Assembly (NCBI GenBank): GCA_028751875.1
Contig: CM054158.1
Coordinates: 15,198,473-15,262,472, forward strand
Direction of reading: 5' to 3'
Origin: Rapana venosa
Taxonomy: Eukaryota > Mollusca > Gastropoda > Neogastropoda > Muricidae
Length of the DNA stretch: 64,000 nucleotides
Shown: positions 21,541 through 34,963 of the stretch, piece after piece
Layout: the number at the start of each line of letters is the position of its first letter
Numbering within the stretch: the stretch's first letter is position 1
Translations under genes and position numbers: made by a program
The notes under the pieces: model-generated
The model's database searches: none
The model's input: only the letters and a program-made list of their open reading frames with translations
Told to the model about the DNA's origin: nothing

Positions 21541-22059
21541 TTTCAGACTATTTTGGCCTACACTTATCTTTTTTTTCCTCCTGGGCTAAAGCTGTGAGGC
21601 TCACCTTAGGAGAGATTCTGCATACATGACCATTTCCTATCATTGAAGTAGCCACATTCTGATCTCACTGACTTGTTTGTTCTCTTGCCTGGAGCTTGGA
21701 GGTTGACCAATGGCCAGATTTTGCTTAGGCGACTGTGTACTGACCATGACAGTAAACGATGTCCACCTTCAGGGATGTGTCCACTGACCTTTGTCCATGC
21801 CTTGTTCAAAAGTCACTTCAGCAAAATCTCCCCATTAAAAACCTTGGAGCTCCAGCTAATGAACAACAATAAACAAAATGTGTGTGGATTTGACCTCTGT
21901 CATTTAGCTGTGTTCTAGCAGTCCCACTTTATCTGTGTGGGTTTGATGTCTATATTTTAGCTGCCTCTATTTTATCTGTGTGGATTTGATGTCTATATTT
22001 TAGCTGCCTCTATTTAATGTGTGGATTACAAATCTCTAGTTCAGATATTTGTATGACTT
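21541..22059. repeat. Duplicated block, copy 1
   Basis: The block starts near 'agactattttggcc' and includes a nearly identical stretch (21611-21836 versus 25894-26119) and then 'ttggagctccagctaatgaa' and 'ctagttcagatatttgtat'. The second copy is at 25827-26473. On the - strand 21606-21662 carries the 'aatgtggctacttcaatgat' module shared with several SINEs, so the block itself includes a SINE-derived piece. Copy 1 is broken at 22059 by the LINE 22060-24235. Confidence 0.85.
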
Positions 22060-24235
22060 CTATCTACCTATCTGTCCCGTAGTCTGACGACTGTGGGGAC
22101 ACCCTCAAAGACTCAACAACCAGTTCCCTCCCGTCCTCTCTCTGTTCTGCCTTTCTCAGGGTTTTGTTGAGTTCTAGGCCTGTCCATTCGCTGATGTTAT
22201 CCTCCCAGCTCTTCCTTGGTCTGCCTCTTCTTCTTCCTCCTTGGACAGTGCCTTGTAAAATTGTCTTTGCAAGTCCTTTGGATCTTGTGACATGCCCATA
22301 CCATTTAAGTTTACGCTTTTTTTTTTTAGATCGTTAGAAGGTTCTCATAGGGTCCAATGGTTTGCTGGATTCTATTATGCACGCTTTCGTTGCTTATGTG
22401 GTCTTTGTAGGAGATGCCAAGGAGTCTCCGAAAGCATCTCATCTCCACCGCCTGTACTCTTCTCTCCAAATCTGCAGTCAGGGTCCATGATTCACAGGCA
22501 TACAGAAATATGGATATGACAAGGGAGCGCATTAGTCTGATCTTGGAAATAAGCGAGATATTTTTCTCTCTCCAGATGGTGTTTAGTTTTGACAGTGCTT
22601 TTATTGTCTGTGCAGTCCTGCATACTACTTCTGGCTTGGATCCCTGGTCTGATACAATGGCTCCCAGGTACTTGAAGCTTTGAACTGTTTCCAGCTTCTG
22701 GTCATTAACCCTGATATCAGTGCTAATGCCGTTGGTGTTATTAGTCATCAGTTTGGTCTTCTCTGCACTGATTTCCATGCCGTATGTTTTGGAGGCCTTA
22801 TTCAGGTGTTCTGTTAGTAGGCTGGCAAGCTCTTTTTCTGATCCTGCTATTCCATCAATGTCATCTGCGAAGCGGAGGTTTGTGATCGTTCTGCCACCAA
22901 TGCTGACTGATCCTTCATGATGTTCCAGTGCATCAGCCATGATTCTCTCAAAGAAGATGTTGAAAAGAGTGGGTGAGAGTAGACAGCCCTGCCTTACTCA
23001 ACTGTTGTTCGAAACCATTCTCCAGTGTTGTTGTTGTAGTACACTGCACTGGTGGCCTCGCTGTACAGCTGTTTGATGACTCTGATCAGGTTTGCATTGA
23101 TGCTGTACAAATTCATGGTTGCCCACAAAGCTGCATGCCACACCCTGTCAAATGCCTTCTTAAAATCGATAATTACATGGTAAAGGTCTTGTTGATGTTG
23201 AAGGTACCGCTCACATAGTATTCTGAGGTTGAATATCTGTTCTGTTGTGCTGCGCCCTGCTCTGAAACCTGCTTGTTCCTCAGCAATGATGGTCTCTGCT
23301 TTTGGCTTCAGTCTATTCAATATTATCTGCAGCATGACCTTGCTTGGGTGGCATATGAGGCTGATTGTGCGGTAATTATGGCATTGTTGTAGATTTCCTT
23401 TCTTGGGAAGGTGATGATGAGTGACTGTGTCCATGGTGTTGGCCATTTTCCTGTCTGCCAGATCTTGTTGCAGATTCTTAGTAGGGCGCTGATCATGGCT
23501 TCCCCTCCAGCTTGAACCAACTCAGCTGGAATGTTGTCAGCCCCTGCTGACTTTCCCTTTTTCAGCAATCTGACTGCTGTTTCCACTTCTTCTCGGAGGA
23601 TAGGGTGACTGTCTGTGTCTTTGCTTGCGGGTACATTAAGGACTTCTGGATCTCCTGCGGTTCTTTAGTTATACAGGTCGGAGCAGTATTCTGTCCATCT
23701 GTTCAGAATATCCTGGTCGTCAGTGAGACACTTCCCATTTTTGTCTTGGTTTGTTAAACCTTTTCCCTGTTTTGTGCTAGTCAGGTCTTTCACCAGCTGA
23801 TATGCTTTCTTGCTATTGTTTTTCTTGATGTTCTCTTCAATGTCTTGGCACTGTTCACCAATTCATTTCTCTTTTGCCTCCGTCATGGACTTCCTGATTC
23901 TTTTGTTGACTGCCCTATATTGTTCTGCTCTTTCGTTTCATTTTTCTTTTTCTTCAACTCTCTACGCTTGTGGCATAGTTGTAGGATGTTAGGTGTGACC
24001 CATGGTTTTTTGACTGGTCTGTGTTTGCCAAGAAGCTCGCTTGCTGTTTCAGTCACTGCTGTATTGAAACTATTTGTCAGTGTATCTATGTCTGAGTCTA
24101 TCACAGTGAGTGCTGCAAACTTTCCACCTATCCTTGCTTGAAAAATTTCTACTACCTCTGGGTCCTTCAGCTTCTGGAGATCAAATTTGATCCTGATGTT
24201 GTTCCGCTTAGACGTAGTTGGAAAGTCATCATCAC
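22060..24235 (-). mobile_element. LINE with readable reverse transcriptase, frameshifted, with a 7-bp target site duplication
   Basis: On the - strand, from 24104 down, frames read 'PWVTPNILQLCHKRRELKKK' (pre-RT), 'AGADNIPAELVQAGGEAM', 'EEQAGFRAGRSTTEQIFN', 'IIDFKKAFDRVWH' (motif A), 'LRFADDIDGIAGSEKEL' (motif C, Phe-Ala-Asp-Asp), 'SAEKTKLMTNN' and 'SFKYLGAIVSD'. The 3' part has 'YACESWTLTADLERRVQAVE'. A frameshift near 23000, consistent with loss of one base just before the 'QGCLLSP' motif, separates two frames. The element is 5'-truncated: no endonuclease was found. Both borders carry 'atgactt' (22053-22059 and 24236-24242), and the copy at 26450-26490 shows the uninterrupted site. The clade was not assigned; it is related to the LINE at 45190-47150. 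Confidence 0.85.
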
Positions 24236-25826
24236 ATGACTTATGCTGTGTTTATTTCGACTGTGTGGGTTAGTTTTGTTTTAGAAGAGTTTATGTGGTC
24301 TTATATTATCTGTGTGAATTACATGTCTGTTGTACATGACTATTTTAAAATACATTGTGTGTCTTAGATAACTGTATTTTAGACATTTCATTTGTGTTGA
24401 TTACGTTCTGTATTTTAGATTACTATTTTAGCCATTTGGTCTGTGTGGATTTCATTCTGTGTCTTAGGTAACTGTACTTTAGCCTTTTTAAGCGGTTTTG
24501 TCTGTGTGGATTATATGTTGTTGTTTTTAAGATTACTAATTTAGTGATTTTATCTGTGTGGATTACATGTCCATTTTAGATTACCATGCTTCAACCTTTT
24601 TTTCCTGCATGGAATAGGCTACATATTACCTAGATTTTAAATTCCTTTTTTAGCCATTTGATCTGTGTGGATTAAATGCTGTAATTTATTGTTGCCATTT
24701 TAGCTGTGTGGATTACAAGTCTGTGCTCTTTATGAGCCTACCCTTTTTTGGCTGGATTAGCTGTTTGAATTATATATATATATTAGCACCTCTTTTTATC
24801 TGAGTGGAGTAAATGTTTGTTCTTTACATTCATTTTAGCATTTCTATTCTTTTTTTATGAAATAGGTTTTAGTATAGTTTAGCATTTCTGTCATACCTGT
24901 AGAGTAGATGTCTGCATTTTAGATGTAGTTCTGTTGTTCCTGTCTTTATCTGTGTGCATCAGTTGTAATTTAAATATACTTTAGTAATCTGCATTTTTTC
25001 TGTGGTGTTCTAGATGTACTTTTGCTACCTAAATTTTACATGGAATAGATGTTTGTTCCGTATGTATGTGTATATTTTGCTCTGTATTTTACAGTCAGTT
25101 TTTTGGGCCTTGTACTTTATTTGTGTTGATGGGGTGTTTACATTTCCTGTCTGTATTTAAAATGCACATCTTGCTGTCTGTATTCAGCCTTGTGGATTAA
25201 GCATTTGTATTTTAGATGTTTTTCCCCCAAATTGTTAATTGTGAAGATTCTGTACCTACACCTTGGATGTCTGATTTCTGTATCAGTTCAGTTGTTTCTA
25301 TTGTATGTGTTGATTTAAATCTAAAATACAAGCGTTAATTTCCACAGGTAAAACTGATGAATTTAGAATGCAGATATTTGAGATTAGTTTCAGCCATCTC
25401 TAGTCTATCCCTATGAATTAGATATATGGATCTTAAGATGTCTGTCACTCAAAGGTGGTTAAGCTGTCTGTATTAAAATTTTATTCTTTGTGTAGATTCG
25501 TGTATGTTTTCAGATGTCCCAAAATGTATTTAATCTTTCTGTGGAAGTCAGATTTTACAATTTTTGTTGCACATCAGGTATGTCTTAGCTACATCTATGC
25601 ATCTGCATGGATTAGAATCTTTATTTTCAATGTCTGAACATTGTGTTTGATTATGATTGAGCAATGTTAATATCATATCAGCATTTCATATGTATATTAT
25701 CCATGTTCGTTTACTCTGTGTGGATTAGACGCGTGTCTTAGATGCATTTTAGCTGGCTCTGATTTTGTATGCATACTTATGTGTGTTTTTAGCTATGTTA
25801 GTTAGCAATCCATCTTTTACATATTA

Positions 25827-26473
25827 TATTTTAGACTATTTTGGCCTTCTCTATATTTTTTGTTTTCCTGGGCTAGAGCTGTGGTGAGCAAGGAGAGATT
25901 CTGCATACATGACCATTTCCTATCATTGAAGTAGCCACATTCTGATCTCACTGACTTGTTTGTTCTCTTGCCTGGAGCTTGGAGGTTGACCAATGGCCAG
26001 ATTTTGCTTAGGCGACTGTGTACTGACCATGACAGTAAACGATGTCCACCTTCAGGGATGTGTCCACTCACCTTTGTCCATGCCTTGTTAAAAAGTCACT
26101 TCAGCAAAATCTCCCCATTAAAATTAAAAACTATATAAATTCCATACATTATTATTATTAAAAGCCTTGGAGCTCCAGCTAATGAACAGTACTAACAGAA
26201 ATGTGTGTGGCTTTGACCTCTGTAATATAGCTGTGTTCTAGCAGTCCCACTTTATCTGTGTGGATTTGATGTTTATATTTTAGCTACCTGTTTTATCTGT
26301 GTGGATTTGATGTCTATATTTTAGCTACCTGTTTTATCTGTGTGGATTTGATGTCTATATTTTAGCTGCCTTTGTTTTACATGTGTGGATTTGATGTCTA
26401 TGTTTTAACTGCCTCTATTTTTACCTGTGTGGATTACAAGTCTCTAGTTCAGATATTTGTATAACTTACCCTG
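25827..26473. repeat. Duplicated block, copy 2 (empty site for the LINE)
   Basis: Matches copy 1 (21541-22059 and on past 24236). It differs by a 40-bp insertion near 26120-26162 that has the CR1/L2-like LINE tail, and by extra units of the 'tgtgtggatttgatgtctat' repeat. At 26450-26480 it runs straight from 'agatatttgtataactt' into 'ttgtgtggattagttttg', showing the state before the LINE inserted into copy 1. Confidence 0.8.
26125..26162 (+). mobile_element. Minute 5'-truncated insertion of the CR1/L2-like LINE tail
   Basis: 'ctatataaattccatacatt' followed by 'attattatta' is the 3' tail of the LINE at 15262-17027 and 40796-43322. It is absent from copy 1 of the duplicated block, where 'ccccattaaaa' is directly followed by 'ccttggagctcc'. 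An 'attaaaa' stretch lies on both sides and may be the target site duplication. Confidence 0.65.
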
Positions 26474-26770
26474 CGTAATTTGTGTGGATTAGTTTTGTTT
26501 TAGATGAGTTTATGTGGTCTTATTTTGTATGTATTACATGTCTGTATTTAGATGTAATCGAGACGAGTTTTGGTGGCCTATTTTCTGTGTGTCTGGATTT
26601 TACGTCATTTAGATAATTTTATATTGGGTGGTCTTTTTTGTATGTATTACATGTCTGCATTTTAGATGTCATTTATACGAGTTCTAGTGGTCTGTTTTTA
26701 TATCTGTGCACATTAGATATATGTATCTCAGATATACTTGAGCTGTTTTTATCTGTACAAATTTGATATT

Positions 26771-27540
26771 TGCATTTCAATTTAATTCAAACACTCCATT
26801 GTCTCAGGGACAGAGAAAGACAAGCAGGTTACAAGCCACACATAAAAACAGTAAATATAATATCACCTAAAATACACTGCAACACAGTATCCTAACATGA
26901 GCATACAGTCCATCACAACATAAAGAGCACCCACAAATCAGCAATACCTCAGGCATTTATAAACTCATCCAAGTAAAATCATGAACACTCAGTATGCCCA
27001 TACATCCACACACAGCTCACATGCCCATGGGCCACGCACACACACACATTGAAAACATTTGCACAATTTTGTATGACATAAACCAAGTGTTATAACATGT
27101 TGTATGATAAAGACAAATATCGTTTGATTTAATGCTCTATTTTATTTCAAAATTTAATTGTCTAAAACAAACAAAGAGCAAAACAAGCGCACCCATTTTA
27201 ATGACATAAACCAAACTGTTATCAACATATTGTAAAATCAACCAAGTATCAGTGAAATTAATATTCCATTAAAATATTGAACACAGTTTAAATGATAAAA
27301 GGTAGCCTTTCCATTATTGTGAGATAATGAAGTGATTGAATTGAATTATAAATCACATCTAAACACATGCAAAGACTTGGCAAAGACTGTGTGTGTAGGT
27401 GTACTGTAAGCACACACACACACACACACACACAGAATATTGCCTCAGTACATAAGCACACCCCCAAACAGGGTGTTGCATCTGAACACTTGGTGTAATG
27501 GACACCCACAGACATTGTAACACTGAATAATGCATCTCAA
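26771..27540. other. AT-rich spacer with a short (CA)n
   Basis: No gene recognised. A (CA)n microsatellite is at about 27412-27434. From about 27460 the sequence grades into the diverged edge of the AC-rich satellite. Confidence 0.6.
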
Positions 27541-30500
27541 CAAATGTAATGGTAAGCACATATAAAAGCCACCTACACAGAACAATGCATCTGAACACAT
27601 CATATAATCCACACCCACAGACATGGAAAACTCATCTAAGCACATGTAAAGCACTTGGGCACAAAACACAATAACCCATCTAAACAACTTGTAGAATGGA
27701 CATCCTCAACCATGGAATAACGCATAAGAAATTAAATAACAGCCACATACAGACACATAAAATAACATCTAAACATCATAGAACGGACACCTACACACAT
27801 GTAATAATGCATCTAAATTGTACAACACAGACAGAGATTAACTAGTCTTAACGCATCCTATAGAGGTGAACACATGTACTGGAAACTTACCAAGACATGG
27901 AGTAAAACATCTGAACATATACAATGCACACCTACACACATAGAGTATGCCATCTGAAGATGTACAATGCACACCTACACACATGGAGTATGACATCTGA
28001 ACATGTACAATGCACACCTACACACATTAAGACAATGCACACCTACACACAGTAAGACATCTGAACATATACAATACACACCTACACATGTAAGAACACC
28101 TGAACATATACAATGCACAACTACACACATTAAGACATCTGAACATATACAATGCACACCTACACACATTAAAACACCTCAACATATACAATGCACACCT
28201 ACACACATTAAGACACCTCAACATATACAATGCACACCTACACACATTAAGACACCTCAACATATACAATGCACACCTACACACATTAAGACACCTCAAC
28301 ATATACAATGCACAACTACACACATTAAGACACCTCAGCATATACAATGCACACCTACACATGGAGTATGACATTTGAACATGTACAATACACACCTGCA
28401 CACATGGAGTATGACATATGAACATGTACAATGCACACATACACACATGAAGTAAGACATCTGAACATGTACAATGCACACCTGCACACATTAAGACATC
28501 TGAACATATACAATACACACATTAACACATCTGAACATGTACAATGAACACCTACACACATCAAGACATCTGAGCAATGCACACCTACACACATGGGGTA
28601 AAACATCTGAACATATACAATGCTCACCTACATACATTAAGACATCTGAAAATATACAATGCCTACCTGCACACATTAAGACATCTGAACATATATAATG
28701 CACACATACACACATTAAGACATGTGAACATATATAATGCAAACCTAAACACATTAAGACACCTGTCCATATACAATGCACACATTAGGACACCTGAACA
28801 TATACAATGTACACCTACATACATGGAGTAAGACATCTGAACAAAGACAATGCACACCTGCACACATTAAAACACCTGAACATATACAGTGCACACCTGC
28901 ACACATTAAGACACCTGAACATATACAATGCACAACTACACACATTAAGACACCTGAACACATACAATGAACACCTACACACATGGAGTAAGAAATCTGA
29001 ACATATGCAATGCACACCTACACACATCAAGACATCTCAACATATACAATGCACACATTGAGTAAGACATCTGAACATATACAATGCACAAAGTAAGACA
29101 TCTGAACATGTACAATGCACATCTATACACAGTAAAACATCTGAACATATACAATGCACACCTTCACTCATTAAGACAATGCACACCTACAGACATTAAG
29201 ACATCTGAACATATACAATGCACACCTACACACATTAAAACAATGCACACCTACATACATTAAGACATCTGAACATATATACAATTCACACCTACACACA
29301 TTAGAACATCTGAACATATACAATTCACACCTACACACATTAAGACATCTGAACATATACAATGCCCACCTGCACACATTAAGACATCTGAACATATATA
29401 ATGCACACCTACACACATTAAGATATTTGAACATATATAATCCACACCTATACACATTAAGACACCTGAACATATACAATGCACACCTACACACATTAGG
29501 ACACCTGAACATATACAATGTACAACTACATACATAGAGTAAGACATCTGAACAAATGCAATGCACACCTACACACATTAGGACACCTTAACATATACAA
29601 TGTACACCTACATACATTTAGACATCTAAACATATACAATGCACACCTGCACACATTAAGACACCTCAACTTATACAATGAACACCTACACATAATAAGA
29701 TACCTCCACATATATAATGCACACCTGCACACATTAAGACATCTGAACATATGCAATGCACACCTACACATATTAAGACATCTGAACACATACAATGCAC
29801 ACCTACACACATGGAGTAAGAAATCTGAACATATACAATGCACACCTACACACATTAAGACACCTCAACATATACAATGCACACCTCCACACATTAAGAC
29901 ATCTGAACATATGCAATGCACACCTACACACATTAAAACAATGCACACCTACATACATTAAGACATCTGAACATATACAATGCACCTACACACATTAAGA
30001 TATTTGAACATATATAATGCACACCTACACACATTAAGACACCTGACTATATACAATGCACACCTACACACATTAGGACACCTCAACATATACAATGCAC
30101 AACTGCACACATTAAGACACCTCAACATATACATAGCACACCTACTCACATTAAGACATCTGAAAATATACAATGCACACTTACACACATTAAGACATCT
30201 CAACATATACATTGCACACCTACACACATTAAGACATCTGAACATATACAATGGACATGTACACACATTAAGACACCTGAACGCATACAATGCATACCTA
30301 CACACATTGAACAAGATACCTGACCATATACAATGCACACATTAGGACACCTGAACATATACAATGTACACCTACATACCTGGAGTAAGACATCTGAACA
30401 AATACAATGCACACCTGCACACATTAAGACACCTCAACATATACAATGCACACCTGCACACACATAAGACACCTCACATATACAATGCACACCTACACAT

Positions 30501-32375
30501 AATAAGACACCTCAACATATACAATGCCACCTACACACATTAAGACATCTGAACATATACAATGCACACCTACACACATTAGACACCTGAACACATATAA
30601 TGCACACCTACACACATGAAGTAAGAAATCTGAACATATACAATGGACACCTACACACATTAATACACTCAACATATACAATGCACACATACACGCGTTG
30701 AGTAGACATCTGAACATATAAAATGCACACCTACACACACTAAGACACCTGAACATATACAATCACACTCCACCAATTAAGACATCTGAACATATACAAT
30801 GCACACCTACACACATAAGATATCTGAACATATAAAATGCACACCTCCACACATTAAGACATCTGAACATATACAATGCACACCTACACACATTAAAACA
30901 ATGCACACCTACATACATTAAGACATCTGAACATATACAATGCACCTACACACATTAAGATATTTGAACATATATAATGCACACCTACGCACATTAGGAC
31001 ACCTCAACATATACAATGCACAACTGCACACATTAAGACACCTCAACATATACATAGCACACCTACTCACATTAAGACATCTGAAAATATACAATGCACA
31101 CTTACACACATTAAGACATCTCAACATATACATTGCACACCTCACACATTAAGACATCTGAACATATACAATGGACATGTACACACATTAAGACACCTGA
31201 ACACATACAATGCATACCTACACACATTGAACAAGATACCTGACCATATACAATGCACACATTAGGACACCTGAACATATACAATGTACACCTACATACC
31301 TGGAGTAAGACATCTGAACAAATACAATGCACACCTACACACATTAAGACACCTGAACAAATACAATGCACACCTGCACACATTAAGACACCTCAACATA
31401 TACAATGCACACCTACACACATTAAGACACCTCAACATAAACAATGCACACCTACACATAATAAGACACCTCAACATATACAATGCACACCTACACACAT
31501 TAAGACATGTGAACATATACAATGCACACCTACACACATTAAGACACCTGAACACATATAATGCACACCTACACACATGGAGTAAGAAATCTGAACATAT
31601 ACAATGGACACCTACACACATTATACACCTCAACATATACAATGCACACATACACGCATTGAGTAAGACATCTGAAACATATAAAATGCACACCTACACA
31701 CACTAAGACATCTGAACATATAAAATGCACACCTCCACACTTAGACATCTGAACAATATACAATGCACACCTACACACATTAAGACATATGAACATATAC
31801 AATGCACACCTACACACATTAAGACATCTGAACATATACAATGCACACCTACACACATTAAGACACCTGAACATATACAATGCACACCTACACACATTAA
31901 GACATCTGAACATATACAATGCACACCTACACACATTAAGACATCTGAACATATACAATACACACCTACACACATTAAGACATCTGAACATATACAATGC
32001 ACACCTACACACATTAAGACATCTGACCATGTACAATGGACACCTGCACACACTAAAACATCTGAACATATGCAATGCACACCTTCACACATGGAGTAAG
32101 ACATCTGAGCATATACAATGCACACCTACACACATTAAGACATCTAAACATATAAAATGCACACCTACATACAGTAAGACATGTGAACATATATAATGCA
32201 CACCTCCACACATTAAGACATCTGAACATGTACAATGCACACCTACACACATCAAGACATCTGAACATATACAATGCACACATTAAGACATCTGAACATA
32301 TACAATGCACACCTACACACATGGAGTAAGACATCTGAACATATACAATGCACACCTACACACATGACACCTAAT
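27541..32375. repeat. AC-rich satellite, 39-bp unit, about 115 copies
   Basis: Main unit: 'acacacattaagacatctga' plus 'acatatacaatgcacacct', 39 bp. From about 27900 to 32370 copies are regular; 27541-27900 is a more diverged edge. Frequent variants carry 'acacatggagtaagac' or 'acacctgaac' or lose most of a unit. As 39 is a multiple of three, frames are open on both strands, giving cysteine-rich (- strand) and histidine/threonine-rich (+ strand) translations; none is credited. A block of about 875 bp at 29881-30755 is repeated at 30841-31715. Confidence 0.97.
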
Positions 32376-33420
32376 AACATATCTAAACACATCATGTAGA
32401 AGACATCTACAGATGTCACTTATATGACGTGTTAGGGGTTTAGATGTATTATTCTAACTTTTTATTGCACTATTCCATGTGTGTTGCAGACACTGAATAA
32501 CGCTGTATCAGCCAACTATACACAGAAGAACACAATGAAACATCATATAACAGACAGCTACAAACACAAAATAACACATCTAAACACAAAACACCTACAA
32601 ACACGGAATAATGAACCAGCATGCAAAGAACATTGGATCCCAACATATAACACAATGCACACCTACCTATGCAGAATGACGCATCCAAACACATCACACT
32701 ACACACACCTACACACATTAGCACTTATACGCACAGAATACGGGGCACCTACACACATGGAGTAATGCATCTAAATGCGTATACCGGACATCTCCACACA
32801 TGGAATAACGCATCTGAACACATATAACAGACACATGCACAGAATAACGCAGATAAACACAGTACACAATGCACACCTACATGCTTGTTTCTACACACGT
32901 ATGATAGAACCTACATGCACAGAAAAACGCGAGTAAACGCATCATACAATAGATAACACATCATATAACAGACATCAAGACACATGGAATAACACATCTA
33001 AACAAATAGGGCCTTTAACATGTAAACATCATATATTGGACACCACACTCAGGGAATAGCACATCTAAATACATATAAGGTACATCTACACACATGCAAT
33101 CACACATCTACATACATGTAACGGACATCTACATACACGGAATAACATATCTTAACAGACACCTATACACATGGAATAACACATCTAAACACATTACATA
33201 ACGGACACCTACACACATGATATAACACATTTAAACATCACATAACGGGCACCTACACACATGGAAAAACACATCTAAACACTATTCATTAGACACCTAC
33301 ACACATAGAATTTATCAGACACCTACACACATGGAATAACACATCTAAACATCATATAATGAACACCTACACACATGGAATAACATATCTAAACACATCA
33401 CATAAATAGACGCTTATACA
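32376..33420. repeat. Diverged satellite flank with a longer unit (about 45 bp)
   Basis: Units resemble 'acacctacacacatggaata' plus 'acacatctaaacacatcat' and 'ataac', about 45 bp. They share 'cacctacacacat' with the 39-bp unit but have 'ggaataac' and 'catctaaaca' instead of 'taagac' and 'catctgaaca'. The 27541-27900 edge has the same style, so both flanks look older than the core. Confidence 0.8.
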
Positions 33421-33424
33421 CATG

Positions 33425-33900
33425 ATCTTCCTTCTATATGTTCTGCATTCTTTTCTAAAAAGTCCATAATAATGGCTCCAAACTGGATCAGACTCCTTTC
33501 CAGCCTGTACTTCCTGATCCCCAATTCTCTGGCACTCCTTTCCTTTTCTTTCATCCGACAAGTGAGAAAGAAATCATGACAATTCTGAAAGAAATTACTA
33601 TAAAATCATGTGATCTTGATCCCATACCTGCTTCTCTTTTCACACAGTGCCTACCCCAACTTTACCATCACGAAAATAGTAAACTCATCTCTTGTTTGAG
33701 GAAATGTTCCATCAGCTCTCAAAACTGCTATAGTCACACCTCTACTCAAAAAGCATGACATTGACCCTAACATTCTGAAGAATTATAGACCTTTTTCCAA
33801 TCTACCTTTTATTTCTAAAGTCCTTGAAAAAGTAGTTCTCAAACAGCTCAACAACCACCTTCTCTCCAACAATCTTCTTCCTGAGTTTCAGTCTGCTTTT
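33425..33900 (+). mobile_element. CR1/L2-like LINE fragment
   Basis: 'ILKEITIKSCDLDPIPASLF' and then, in shifted frames, the pieces equivalent to 'ALKTAIVTPLLKK' and 'LKNYRPFSNLPFISKVLEK'. It corresponds to 41630-42030 of the longer copy at 40796. It ends at 33900 in a (CA)n tract, with both ends truncated and many frameshifts. Confidence 0.75.
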
Positions 33901-33954
33901 ACACACACAAGCACACATACGCAAGCACGCACGGACACACACACACACACACAC

Positions 33955-34024
<70 letters not shown>

Positions 34025-34084
34025 ACACATACATACACACACACTCTCTCCCTTTATCTCTCTCTGTCACTCACTCACAACACA

Positions 34085-34171
<87 letters not shown>

Positions 34172-34185
34172 CTCACACACACACT
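33901..34185. repeat. (CA)n microsatellite, about 280 bp
   Basis: Two long CA blocks split by a CT-rich stretch ('ctctctccctttatctc') at about 34043-34070. Confidence 0.97.
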
Positions 34186-34239
34186 AATATTGACAAAACA
34201 AACTTCCAGTCGAACATAAACATATCCTCTTTATCTACA

Positions 34240-34400
34240 TTTCTCCCTATCTGTCTCCCTTCATCTAATATCACTTATAGTGAAAAGCCGTTAAATCGAA
34301 AGAATAGCTGCGTCCATATCAGCAGGGTAGACAACATACTATTTCCTCTATGTAGAAACAGGCACTCAGGGGTTACTTCCCCTGTATAAGCTGATCACAG
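34240..34400. repeat. Recurrent 'ctaatatcacttatagtg' sequence
   Basis: 'tcatctaatatcacttatag' and 'gccgttaaatcgaaagaa' are related to 34541-34580 ('cgtctgatatcac', 'gacgttaaactgaagaac'), and inverted to 13525-13550. It looks like the 3' end of a dispersed element, but the body was not identified. Confidence 0.4.
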
Positions 34401-34404
34401 CACC

Positions 34405-34795
34405 TCTGCATTGAGGCAGACAGACAAACAGACAGACAGATAGGCAGACAGACCCTGGTCACTGAGGCTGACAGACAGACAAATAGGCAAACAGACAGAC
34501 AAACACACATGCACACACACATGCACACACACACACAATCGTCTGATATCACTTTTTGGTGGAAGGACGTTAAACTGAAGAACTAACAGACAGACAGACC
34601 ATAGTCACTGAGGCAGACAGACAAACAGACAGACACACAGACGGAGCCTGGTCAGTGAGGAAAACAGACAGACAGATAGACCCTGGTCACTGAGGCAGGC
34701 AGAAAGACAGACAGAAAGACAGACCCTGGTCACTGAGGCAGACAAACAGACAAACAGACAGAAAGACAAACAGACAGACAGACCGTGATCAGCCA
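34405..34795. repeat. (CAGA)n-based array with 'ccctggtcactgaggcag' units
   Basis: About seven copies of 'ccctggtcactgaggca' or variants, each followed by a variable number of 'gacagacagacaaa' units. A (CA)n interruption occurs at 34505-34535. No genes. Confidence 0.85.
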
Positions 34796-34857
34796 GGGCC
34801 AAGGTCTACACCAGTTTCCACACGCCTATGCATGTGCACAGACGCGCGTGCGTGCAC

Positions 34858-34884
34858 ACACAACCAAACACACACACAAACACA

Positions 34885-34929
<45 letters not shown>

Positions 34930-34948
34930 CACACACACACACACACAT
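34858..34948. repeat. (CA)n microsatellite
   Basis: About 40 CA units with 'aaac' interruptions, directly 5' of the SINE at 34964. Confidence 0.95.
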
Positions 34949-34963
34949 GGGCACCCGCGCGTG

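Larger units (their letters stand above)
24236..26770. repeat. Degenerate minisatellite, unit about 30-40 bp ('tgtgtggattacatgtctgt')
   Basis: The recurring core is 'ctgtgtggatta' followed by 'atgtctgtattttagat' and a variable spacer. More than 30 diverged copies are scattered from about 21940 to 26760, including tidy units around 26256-26420. The array includes both copies of the duplicated block. No coding potential was seen. Confidence 0.7.

Noticed and set aside
27975..32355. Many cysteine-rich frames on the - strand and histidine-rich frames on the + strand
   Set aside because: They are translations of a 39-bp tandem unit in several frames at once and contain no other sequence.
27900..32370. 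CRISPR-like regular array
   Set aside because: There are no unique spacers between repeats; units are contiguous, and the genome is animal.
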